Shown: positions 1 through 5,619 of the stretch, in pieces
Layout of the letters: each line of letters starts with the position of its first letter
Numbering within the stretch: position 1 is the stretch's first letter
Assembly (NCBI GenBank): GCA_903938935.1
Contig: CAJAFD010000095.1
Location: 1-5,619, forward strand
Origin: an uncultured Opitutia bacterium
Lineage (GTDB): Bacteria; Verrucomicrobiota; Verrucomicrobiia; Opitutales; Opitutaceae
Length of the DNA stretch: 5,619 nt
Direction: 5' to 3'
Position numbers and translations under genes: made by a program
Notes under the pieces: generated by a model
The model's input: only the letters and a program-made list of their open reading frames with translations
What the model was told of the DNA's origin: nothing
Databases searched by the model: none

Positions 1-302
1 AAATCGAGACGGATGGCTTCGAGGACGCGCGTGCCGACGAGTTGAATGAAATAAGTGTTAAGATAGGTCGCGACGCCGCGCACGACGAATACGGCGGGAA
101 TCCAGAGCGTGATGAGTGCGAGTTCCCAAGCGCTGAGCGGCAGAGCTTGAGGCGCGAAAATCACGGGGAAGACTTTCTTCACCATGTAGGGTAAACCCGC
201 GCCCGAGGCCAAACCCGCGAGGATGCCGCAAAGAATCGCCGCGATTAATAAGCCGCGTTGCGGCCGGAGGTAGCTGAAGTAGGGGCGAAAACGGCGAATC
301 AT
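1..302 (-). CDS. MsbA-like ABC exporter, N-terminal part (runs off left edge)
   Basis: The 100 visible codons encode the beginning of a type I ABC exporter transmembrane domain. A short basic N-terminus (MIRRFRPYF) is followed by YLRPQRG and a first membrane segment at about residues 17-38. A second hydrophobic stretch spans about 60-85, and GVATYLNTY...VGTRVLEAIR (77-98) is typical of the end of TM2 in MsbA and lipid or multidrug exporters with fused ATPase domains. The nucleotide-binding domain would lie beyond the window. The start is well fixed: an in-frame TAA sits five codons upstream of this ATG. No Shine-Dalgarno is visible. It lies 38 bases after the oppC stop in the same orientation with no terminator between, so co-transcription with opp is likely. 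The substrate cannot be deduced; lipid A or lipid export is only one possibility, so no symbol is given. Confidence 0.82.
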   Translation of the reverse strand, partial: MIRRFRPYFSYLRPQRGLLIAAILCGILAGLASGAGLPYMVKKVFPVIFAPQALPLSAWELALITLWIPAVFVVRGVATYLNTYFIQLVGTRVLEAIRLD

Positions 303-340
303 GCGCGAGAGAGTACGTTAAAAAACTGAAACGTTCCCGA

Positions 341-1237
341 TCAGTCCTTGGAAGAACGCACGTCGAGCGCGTCGCGGAGGCCGTCGCCGAGGAAGTTTAG
401 GGAGAAGAGTGTCAGCGAAAATACGCCACCCGGAAACACCAGCAGCCACCAAAATTCCTCCATCTTCTCGGCGCCGTCTTTGATGAGCACGCCCCACGAA
501 CTCATGGGCGGTTGCACGCCGAGACCGAGGAAACTGAGGAACGCTTCCAGCAGCATCACCGCCGGAATGGTCAGCGTCGTGTACACGATGATCGGGCCCA
601 AGATATTGGGGATCATGTGACGGAAAATGATCCGGCGTTTGCTGAGACCGAGTGCGCGCGCGGCTTCGATGTATTCCATCTTTTTAATCGAGATGATCTG
701 GCCGCGGACGATACGCGCCATCGTCAGCCACTCGACCGCGCCGATAGCGAAGAAGAGTAGGAAAATATTTCGGCCAAAAAACACCATCAACAGGATCACG
801 AAAATCGTGAAGGGCAGGGCGTACATGATGTCGACGATACGCATCATCACGGCGTCGATTTTTCCGCCAAAAAAACCGGCGACGGCGCCGTAGGTCACGC
901 CGATGGCCAAAGCCACAAACGTCGCGACCAGACCGACCATCATCGAAATGCGTCCGCCGAATAATATGCGCGAAAATAGGTCGCGGCCCAATGTGTCCGT
1001 GCCGAGCCAATGCGCGGCGCTGGGACCCGCGGCGCCGAGGTCGAGATTTTGATCTTGGTAAGACTGGGCGAAAAACGGCCCGAACGCGCAGAGCAGCGCC
1101 AACACGAGCAGCGTGGCGCCACCGCATACGGCGAGGCGGTTTTTGCGCAGACGCGACCAAGCGTCATGCCAGAGCGAATTGCCGGTTTCGATTTGCTCGG
1201 GCGTGACGACGGCGGAGGGGAGCTTGGTTGGGCTCAT
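341..1237 (-). CDS. oppC: Oligopeptide ABC transporter permease OppC
   Basis: This is an inner-membrane permease subunit that would pair with OppB to form the peptide channel. At 298 residues it matches the usual OppC length. A cytoplasmic N-terminus of the OppC_N type contains SLWHDAWSRLRKNRLA (21-36), close to the E. coli OppC equivalent, followed by TM1 at about 36-56. Then come HWLGTDTLGRDLFSRI (76-91) and GGRIS (94-98), hallmark segments of this subfamily. The ATPase-coupling EAA loop is intact: EAARALGLSKRRIIFRHMIPN at 191-211, with E191, G197 and P210. FLSFLGLG (233-240) and NFLGDGLRDALD (281-292) complete the C-terminal signature. The ATG overlaps the oppB stop as ATGA (1237-1234), which implies translational coupling and equal dosage of the two permeases. 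I see no lesion. Peptide specificity against dipeptide or other substrates rests on resemblance to OppC, not on binding residues. Confidence 0.95.
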   Translation of the reverse strand: MSPTKLPSAVVTPEQIETGNSLWHDAWSRLRKNRLAVCGGATLLVLALLCAFGPFFAQSYQDQNLDLGAAGPSAAHWLGTDTLGRDLFSRILFGGRISMMVGLVATFVALAIGVTYGAVAGFFGGKIDAVMMRIVDIMYALPFTIFVILLMVFFGRNIFLLFFAIGAVEWLTMARIVRGQIISIKKMEYIEAARALGLSKRRIIFRHMIPNILGPIIVYTTLTIPAVMLLEAFLSFLGLGVQPPMSSWGVLIKDGAEKMEEFWWLLVFPGGVFSLTLFSLNFLGDGLRDALDVRSSKD

Positions 1238-2151
1238 TCGAATTTGAGTTTCGGGTTGAGCCAGATCTGGACCACGTCGACCACGAGATTGAGGATGACG
1301 ATCAGCGAGGCGTAGAGGATGACCGTGCCGAGAACTAAAGTGTAGTCGCGGTTGAAGGCGCTGTTAACGAATTCGCGGCCTAGGCCTGGGATTTGAAAAA
1401 TCGTCTCAATAACAAACGAGCCCGTGAGAATGCCGGCGATACCGGGCCCGAGAAAAGAAACGACCGGCAACAATCCACCGCGCAGCGCGTGTTTGAAAAC
1501 GACGCGGGCTTCGCTGGCGCCTTTGGCTCGAGCGGTGCGGATGTAGTCTTGATTGAGCACCTCGAGCATGCCTCCGCGGGTGAGGCGGGCGATGTAGGCG
1601 GCGTAGACGCAGCCAAGGGTGAGGCAGGGTAAAATGCGATCGGAAGGGCCGTACCAGCCGGAGGCGTTCAGCCATTGAAAGTGAATCGCGAACGTGAGCA
1701 CCAGGAGCGGTCCGAGTACAAAAGTCGGAACGCAGATGCCGATCATCGCCGTGGATGAACAGACGTAATCCAGCCAGCTGTTGCGCTTCACGGCGGCGAG
1801 AGTGCCGAGCGTGATGCCGATCGCGAGGGCGACGGCGAGAGAGATGAATCCCAACTCGAGTGAAGTCGGGAGTTTGTCGCCGATGATCTCGTTGACGGTG
1901 CGGTTGGGGTATTTGAAGGACGGGCCGAGGTCGCCGCGCAGGAGGCTGCCCATGTAATCAAAATATTGCTGGTAGAGGGGTTTGTTGAGGCCGTAGTGCG
2001 CTTCGAGGTTGCGTAGGATTTCAGGGGTGACGGCCTTTTCCGCGGTGAACGGTCCGCCGGGTACAAAGCGGATCATAAAAAACGTTGCCGTGATGATGAT
2101 CCAGAGCACCGGGATGATCTGGAGCAGGCGGCGGAAGGTGAAGCGGAGCAT
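1234..2151 (-). CDS. oppB: Oligopeptide ABC transporter permease OppB
   Basis: This is the inner-membrane permease partner of OppC. From the ATG at 2151 it is 305 residues, against 306 in E. coli OppB, and it begins MLRFTFRRLLQIIPVLW, the standard family N-terminus leading into TM1 (about 9-29). Matching landmarks follow: FVPGGPFT (29-36), GDLGPSFKYPNRTV (73-86), the coupling loop YIRTARAKG (203-211), HALRGGLLPV (221-230), GSFVIETIFQIPGLG (244-258) and FNRDYTLVLG (266-275), ending with DPK-like NPKLKFE. The reading frame stays open upstream to an ATG at 2226. That would add 25 residues with no family counterpart, and this ATG lies inside the stem of a predicted hairpin, so I chose 2151. Neither start has a clear Shine-Dalgarno. 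The gene ends in a 4-base overlap with oppC. The 153-base gap from the oppA stop is long for an operon. Confidence 0.95.
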   Translation of the reverse strand: MLRFTFRRLLQIIPVLWIIITATFFMIRFVPGGPFTAEKAVTPEILRNLEAHYGLNKPLYQQYFDYMGSLLRGDLGPSFKYPNRTVNEIIGDKLPTSLELGFISLAVALAIGITLGTLAAVKRNSWLDYVCSSTAMIGICVPTFVLGPLLVLTFAIHFQWLNASGWYGPSDRILPCLTLGCVYAAYIARLTRGGMLEVLNQDYIRTARAKGASEARVVFKHALRGGLLPVVSFLGPGIAGILTGSFVIETIFQIPGLGREFVNSAFNRDYTLVLGTVILYASLIVILNLVVDVVQIWLNPKLKFE

Positions 2152-2304
2152 GGTGCGACGTGGGCGGTAGTCGAAAAGAGTGATAGACAGAGCACGAGGC
2201 GAATCGATGGCAAGCGCGCGACTCATTCGGCGCTCGCCCGGCGAACTGAGTGTCGCGCGTACCCCTGGGGCTTTGGGCGTTGGCGGTTGGGGGTTAAGCT
2301 CCGC
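2152..2304 (-). other. oppA-oppB intercistronic region
   Basis: This 153-base gap lies between the oppA stop and the preferred oppB start. In transcript order it contains a C-rich, G-poor stretch (2297-2266), a strong imperfect hairpin (2259-2215), and about 60 bases leading to the oppB ATG. No U-tract follows the hairpin, so this is not a standard intrinsic terminator, and I see no convincing -35/-10 pair for oppB. The reading frame is open from 2226, but the encoded peptide looks unrelated to OppB. The region is therefore best read as an untranslated spacer that may set the ratio of binding protein to permease. Confidence 0.6.
2215..2259 (-). promoter_or_regulatory. Imperfect intercistronic hairpin between oppA and oppB
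   Basis: The outer arms CGCGCGAC (2215-2222) and GTCGCGCG (2252-2259) are perfectly complementary over 8 bp. The stem continues inward with TCA/TGA (2223-2225 with 2247-2249) and TTCG/CGAA (2226-2229 with 2242-2245). It is interrupted only by two one-sided bulges (2250-2251 and 2246). The loop is about 12 bases. The total of 15 bp, mostly G-C in the outer stem, should be stable in the leftward transcript. No run of U follows on the 3' side, so termination is unlikely. By analogy with REP-type or other stem-loops behind binding-protein genes such as malE, it may protect the oppA message from 3' exonucleases and lower permease expression. The structure is read from the sequence; the role is inference. 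Confidence 0.62.
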
Positions 2305-4017
2305 TCAGTTTTCGAGGTAGATATATTTGTAGGGATGGTTGTCCAAGAGCGTGGGGTGATAGCCTTTCACGCGGGGGCTGACGGCGTGAACCTTGGTGTA
2401 AAAATAAATCGGGATGACGGGCATTTCGTCGACGAGAATGGCGTCCATTTTTTGGTAAATCTCGTAGCGTTCGGGGTCGTTTTTGGCGGTGAGGGCGGCT
2501 TGGAAGAGGCGGTCGTAGTCGGCGTTGGACCATAGGGTGTCGTTGTTGCCGTTGCCGGTGGTCCAGATTTCGAGAAACACGTGGGGGTCGACGTAGTCGG
2601 CGATCCAGCCGGCGCGTTGCAGCGTGTAATCTTTGGTGACGTGCTGCGTGTTGAGGTAAACTTTCCACTCCTCGTTGCGGAGGGTGATTTCGACGCCGAG
2701 ATTTTTACGCCACATTTGCTGGATGGCCTCAGCGATGGCGCGGTGGTTAGCTTGGGTGTTGTAGAGCAGCTCGATGGGTGGGCAGCCTTTGCCATCGGGG
2801 TAGCCGGCTTCGGCGAGGAGTTGTTTGGCGAGGGCGAGGTCGCCGGTGATTTTGGCTCGTGGGAAGTAGCCGGCGGTGCCCGGATAGCTGACGCTGTAAG
2901 CGGGCGTCTCGCCGCCGCGGGTGATGTTTTTAATGAGACTCTCGCGGTCGATGGCGAGGGCGAGGGCGCGTCGCACGCGCTTGTCGGTGAGCGGCGCGCG
3001 AGTGACGTTGCAGCGGTAAAAATACACGCCGAGCCATGGATCAACTTTTAGGGCTTCGGGGCGTTCCTTGCGGTAGGTGTCGATTTTGTTGGCCGGCATT
3101 TCGTTGGTCATGTCGAGCTGGCCCGTGCGAAACATCCGCTCTTCGGTGCCGAGGTCTTCGGTGGGGAAAAATTCAATGGCATCGAGTTTCACGACGGCGG
3201 CGTCCCAGTAGTGAGGGTTGCGCACGACGGTGATTTTTTGCTGCGGTGCCCAGTCTTTGAGCTGAAACGGGCCGCTGCCGACGTGATTGCCGGTGCGCGT
3301 CCACGCGGTGCGTTTCTCGTCGAGCTTACCAAATTTTTTCACAACGTGCGTGGGGACGATCGTCCAAGCGTAGTGGCTGGCGATGATCTTGAGCAGATAA
3401 GGCGTGGGAGATTTGAGCGTGATCTGGAGCGTGCGTTCATCGAGGGCCTTGAAACCGGTTTTGGAGAAATCGGTGAGTTTGCCTTTGGTGTAATCCTCGG
3501 CGCCAACGGCGAACCACAATAGATACGCGTATTCCGCGCCGAGCCCGGGTGAGAGCATGCGTTGGTAAGATTCGACGGCTTGCGGCGCGGTGATCGGGGT
3601 GCCGTCGGACCATTTTGCGTTGGTGCGAAGGTGAAACGTGTAAACCAATCCGTCGTCCGAAATTTCCCAGCGATCAGCCAAGCCGGGAATCGGGTGCAGG
3701 TCTTTGGGGTCTTCGGTGACGAGGCCCTCGAAGAGCGCCATCATGAGTTTGTGCTCAGGGACGCCGGTGACCGTTTGCGGATCGAGGTCTTGCGGTTCGG
3801 CGCCGTTGCCCACGCGCCAGATTTGCGGAGTGGCTGAATGAGCCGTGGTCGCGACGGTTTTGGCGGCGGACGATGGGCTTGAATCTTTTTTCTCACAGCC
3901 CGTCAGCAACGCGCCTAGGATCAAAAGGCACGTGATGCCAACGGCCGGGCGAATGAAGGAGACGTTGCGCGATGTTTCGATAGAGCAGGAGCCGACGGTG
4001 TAGTCGAAAATACGCAT
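2305..4017 (-). CDS. oppA: Periplasmic oligopeptide-binding lipoprotein OppA
   Basis: This is the solute-binding protein that captures peptides for OppB-OppC; it belongs to the SBP_bac_5 (cluster C) family. From the ATG at 4017 it has 570 residues. A hydrophobic segment at about 26-40 ends in the lipobox LLTGC with Cys41, so it should be a membrane-anchored lipoprotein. Family landmarks are EPQDLDPQ (74-81), FEGLV (96-100), WSDGTPITA (136-144), GSGPFQLKDW (247-256), DKRVRRALALAIDRESL (345-361) and the hinge/ligand segment RAGWIADYVDP (468-478). In E. coli OppA the matching Trp416 and Asp419 contact the peptide, and Asp419 binds its N-terminal amine; here these are W471 and D474. The E. coli disulfide cysteine inside that motif is replaced by Ile. 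The 25-residue region before the hydrophobic core is unusually long for a lipoprotein, so the start is uncertain, but no closer ATG, GTG or TTG leaves a workable signal. No Shine-Dalgarno precedes it. First gene of the leftward operon. Confidence 0.93.
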   Translation of the reverse strand: MRIFDYTVGSCSIETSRNVSFIRPAVGITCLLILGALLTGCEKKDSSPSSAAKTVATTAHSATPQIWRVGNGAEPQDLDPQTVTGVPEHKLMMALFEGLVTEDPKDLHPIPGLADRWEISDDGLVYTFHLRTNAKWSDGTPITAPQAVESYQRMLSPGLGAEYAYLLWFAVGAEDYTKGKLTDFSKTGFKALDERTLQITLKSPTPYLLKIIASHYAWTIVPTHVVKKFGKLDEKRTAWTRTGNHVGSGPFQLKDWAPQQKITVVRNPHYWDAAVVKLDAIEFFPTEDLGTEERMFRTGQLDMTNEMPANKIDTYRKERPEALKVDPWLGVYFYRCNVTRAPLTDKRVRRALALAIDRESLIKNITRGGETPAYSVSYPGTAGYFPRAKITGDLALAKQLLAEAGYPDGKGCPPIELLYNTQANHRAIAEAIQQMWRKNLGVEITLRNEEWKVYLNTQHVTKDYTLQRAGWIADYVDPHVFLEIWTTGNGNNDTLWSNADYDRLFQAALTAKNDPERYEIYQKMDAILVDEMPVIPIYFYTKVHAVSPRVKGYHPTLLDNHPYKYIYLEN

Positions 4018-4123
4018 GCCGCATTCAGAGCATGTGTCAGGCTGGGGGCAAGCGGAGGCGGGCTTGAAATTGTCAGGTCGATCGGTGTTGGTGGGGTCCG
4101 AGTTTACCCCTTTTACCCGCCCC
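4018..4123. promoter_or_regulatory. Divergent intergenic region between oppA and the haem-binding-protein gene
   Basis: These 106 bases separate the start codons of two divergent genes and must hold the promoters or leaders of both, unless those lie inside the coding sequences. I find no confident sigma70 pair. On the plus strand TTGAAA (4064-4069) resembles a -35 box, but nothing like a -10 box follows at 16-19 bases. On the minus strand CTGACA (4076-4071) has the same problem. Other structure includes a 7-base direct repeat TGTCAGG at 4035-4041 and 4071-4077 (36 bases apart), a CGATCG palindrome (4079-4084), and a short GGGGT/ACCCC hairpin followed by TTTT (4093-4114) just ahead of the rightward ATG. 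None is established as an operator. Confidence 0.55.
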
Positions 4124-5619
4124 ATGCACCTCGTTCGCCTATTCAACGCCTTCGTTTTTGCTGCTCTTTTCAACGCGTCGGCCCAAGCCGCAGAGTCCAA
4201 GCCGCTCGTCGATGCTTTGAAAGCCCAGGGCAACGTCGCGCCGAAGATCGTGCGCTTCACGCCCGAGCAGGAAGCGGTGATTTTGAAAGACGTGAAAGTG
4301 CCCGAAGGTTTCGATGTCACGCTTTTCGCCAACTCAGCAGCCGCGAATTATCCGGTCTTCGTGGCGGCGGCGCCCCACGGCGATCTCTACGTCTCGAGTG
4401 ATGGCAACGGCTCGCTCGGGCGCGATCCACACCGTGGGCGCATCTTGCGGCTCCGCGACACCGACGGCGACGGCCGCGCCGATCACGTGACGGAATTTGT
4501 CAAAGACCTCGATTCACCCCGCGGGCTCGTCTGGGACCACGACCGGCTCTACGTCGTGCATCCGCCGCACGTGAGTGTGTTTATCGATCGCGACGGCGAC
4601 GGTGTGGCCGAGGAATCAAAAATTCTCATCAAGAACATCGCCTTCGGTTTTGCGGACCGTCCCGCCGACCACACGACCAACGGTCTGAGTCTCGGGATCG
4701 ACGGCTGGCTTTATGCCGCGGTCGGCGATTTCGGTTACATGAAAGCCGTCGGCACCGATGGCCGCACGGTGCAACATCGCGGCGGCGGCGTGACGCGCTT
4801 TCGCCCCGATGGCACGGGCTTGGAAATCTTTAGTCGCGGCACGCGCAACATCGTCGATCTCGCCGTGGGGCCGTTGCTCAACATCTTCGCCCGCGACAAC
4901 ACCAACGACGGCGGCGGCTGGGACATCCGGCTCGAAAACTTCACCGGTCTGGAGCATCACGGTTATCCGTATCTGTATAAAAATTTCGGGCCGGAGCACG
5001 TGAAACCCTTGGCGGATTACGGCGGCGGGTCCGGCTGCGGCGCGTTGTTTCTCGATGAGCCCGGTTTCGGCAGATGGAATGGGCCGCTGACCTGTGACTG
5101 GGGCACCGGCGCGCTCTGGCACCAAGCGGTCGCACCACGCGGGGCGAGTTACATCGAAACGGCGCCGCCCGAAAAATTTGTGGCGATGACCCGCCCGACC
5201 GACGCCGACGTCGATGCGTTGAGCCACGTTTATCAAGCGAGTTGGAAAGGCGCGACCTTCAACTGGGCGGGCGCGGATGTGGGTTACATCGTGCGCGTCA
5301 CGCCGAAAAATTTCACGGCGCCGGCTTTGCCCGATTTTGACCGTGTGAGCGACGCGGAGTTGGTTGCGCTCCTTGAATCACCTAGTCACCGGACCCGCCT
5401 CGAAGCGCAGCGGACGCTGTTACGCCGCGAACTCAATGCAGAGACGACGGCGCGCTTGCTGGCCCTCGCGCGCGAACCCGCCAAACCGCTCGTGACCCGC
5501 GTGGCCGCCGTTTACGCGATCACGCAACGCGCTTTTGGCGGCAACGTCGACGCGGCCGTCGCTGGCCTGACCCGCGACGTGGCCTTGCAGCCGTACGTGC
5601 TACGCGCGCTCGCCGACGG
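4124..5619 (+). CDS. Secreted PVC-type haem-binding beta-propeller/HEAT-repeat protein, N-terminal part
   Basis: The frame is open for 498 codons to the right edge with no stop. A signal peptide (about 1-22, MHLVRLFNAFVFAALFNASA, then cleavage near AQA-AES) directs export. VKVPEGFDVTLFAN (57-70) opens a membrane-bound-dehydrogenase-like beta-propeller. It contains two calcium-type loops, DTDGDGRAD (112-120) and DRDGDGVAEE (155-164), then HTTNG (183-187), RGTRN (238-242), RDNTNDGGGW (257-266), HHGYP (278-282) and the TCDWG motif (323-327, with C324). HEAT-like helices begin near residue 410 (LVALLESPSHRTRLEAQ). These landmarks in this order fit the large secreted proteins common in Planctomycetes and Verrucomicrobia, whose C-terminus usually carries a CxxCH haem site. 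That site would lie beyond the window and is not seen. A redox or sugar-dehydrogenase role is suggested by the family, but the substrate is unknown. No Shine-Dalgarno precedes the ATG, which follows CCCGCCCC. It is divergent from oppA. Confidence 0.88.
   Translation, partial: MHLVRLFNAFVFAALFNASAQAAESKPLVDALKAQGNVAPKIVRFTPEQEAVILKDVKVPEGFDVTLFANSAAANYPVFVAAAPHGDLYVSSDGNGSLGRDPHRGRILRLRDTDGDGRADHVTEFVKDLDSPRGLVWDHDRLYVVHPPHVSVFIDRDGDGVAEESKILIKNIAFGFADRPADHTTNGLSLGIDGWLYAAVGDFGYMKAVGTDGRTVQHRGGGVTRFRPDGTGLEIFSRGTRNIVDLAVGPLLNIFARDNTNDGGGWDIRLENFTGLEHHGYPYLYKNFGPEHVKPLADYGGGSGCGALFLDEPGFGRWNGPLTCDWGTGALWHQAVAPRGASYIETAPPEKFVAMTRPTDADVDALSHVYQASWKGATFNWAGADVGYIVRVTPKNFTAPALPDFDRVSDAELVALLESPSHRTRLEAQRTLLRRELNAETTARLLALAREPAKPLVTRVAAVYAITQRAFGGNVDAAVAGLTRDVALQPYVLRALAD

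Noticed and set aside
317..336. Possible terminator between oppC and the exporter gene (T6 tract with ACGTT/AACGT arms)
   Set aside because: The T run sits inside the loop, the stem is only 5 A/T-rich pairs, and no T-tract follows, so it does not fit an intrinsic terminator.
684..1160. 158-codon minus-strand open frame
   Set aside because: It is an out-of-frame shadow of oppC with an Arg-rich translation typical of frame-shifted GC-rich sequence.
2581..3051. 156-codon plus-strand open frame
   Set aside because: It is antisense to the conserved C-terminal half of oppA and its translation resembles no family.
4025..4033. Two-codon upstream ORF (ATG CTC TGA) ahead of oppA
   Set aside because: Such a short ORF is expected by chance, has no Shine-Dalgarno and has no supporting context.
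4018..4050. Zinc-ribbon-like cysteines (CPQPDTCSECG) in the oppA frame just upstream of the 4017 ATG
   Set aside because: They lie in the intergenic region ahead of the only plausible start and are few and unsupported, so they are most likely a chance translation of control DNA.
4064..4092. sigma70 promoter for the rightward gene starting from TTGAAA
   Set aside because: No acceptable -10 hexamer lies 16-19 bases downstream, so the match is to a single box only.
4018..4332. N-terminal extension of the oppA frame up to an ATG at 4332 (105 extra residues), or to the ATG at 4125
   Set aside because: It would overlap the divergent rightward gene's signal peptide region and bury the lipoprotein signal deep inside the protein; the extension has no OppA-like features.
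4616..5236. 206-codon minus-strand open frame
   Set aside because: It lies wholly antisense to the rightward gene, whose frame has clear family motifs; long antisense frames are common in GC-rich codons.

Overview
The window looks like a piece of a GC-rich bacterial chromosome, probably from the Verrucomicrobiota (an Opitutaceae-like lineage is my best guess). The main clue is the large rightward gene at the right end. It belongs to the secreted beta-propeller plus HEAT-repeat, haem-binding ('PVC-type') proteins that are expanded in Planctomycetes and Verrucomicrobia. The lineage is inferred from family content and base composition, not from any rRNA.

Layout: four genes read leftward (minus strand) and one reads rightward. 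In transcription order the leftward set is oppA (4017-2305, lipoprotein peptide-binding protein), oppB (2151-1234, permease), oppC (1237-341, permease) and the first 100 codons of an MsbA-like ABC exporter (302 to beyond the left edge). oppB and oppC overlap by 4 bases (ATGA). The exporter begins 38 bases after oppC. A 153-base gap separates oppA from oppB. It holds a C-rich, G-poor transcript segment and a strong imperfect hairpin with no U-tract, an arrangement that could set binding-protein output above permease output. The rightward gene starts at 4124 and runs off the right edge. A 106-base divergent intergenic region (4018-4123) must carry the promoters or leaders for both directions.

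How the genes work together: OppA, tethered to a membrane, would capture oligopeptides and pass them to the OppB-OppC pore. The OppD and OppF ATPases needed to drive import are absent from the visible operon. They must lie elsewhere in the genome or further downstream, because the next gene is an exporter and not an importer ATPase. The rightward secreted protein has no evident mechanistic link to peptide import.

No gene here looks like a new system. The parts most worth a second look are the oppA-oppB intercistronic structure, the missing opp ATPases, the absence of a recognisable Shine-Dalgarno sequence at all five starts, and the odd N-terminus of OppA. I saw no tRNA, rRNA, CRISPR array, insertion sequence or phage signature.
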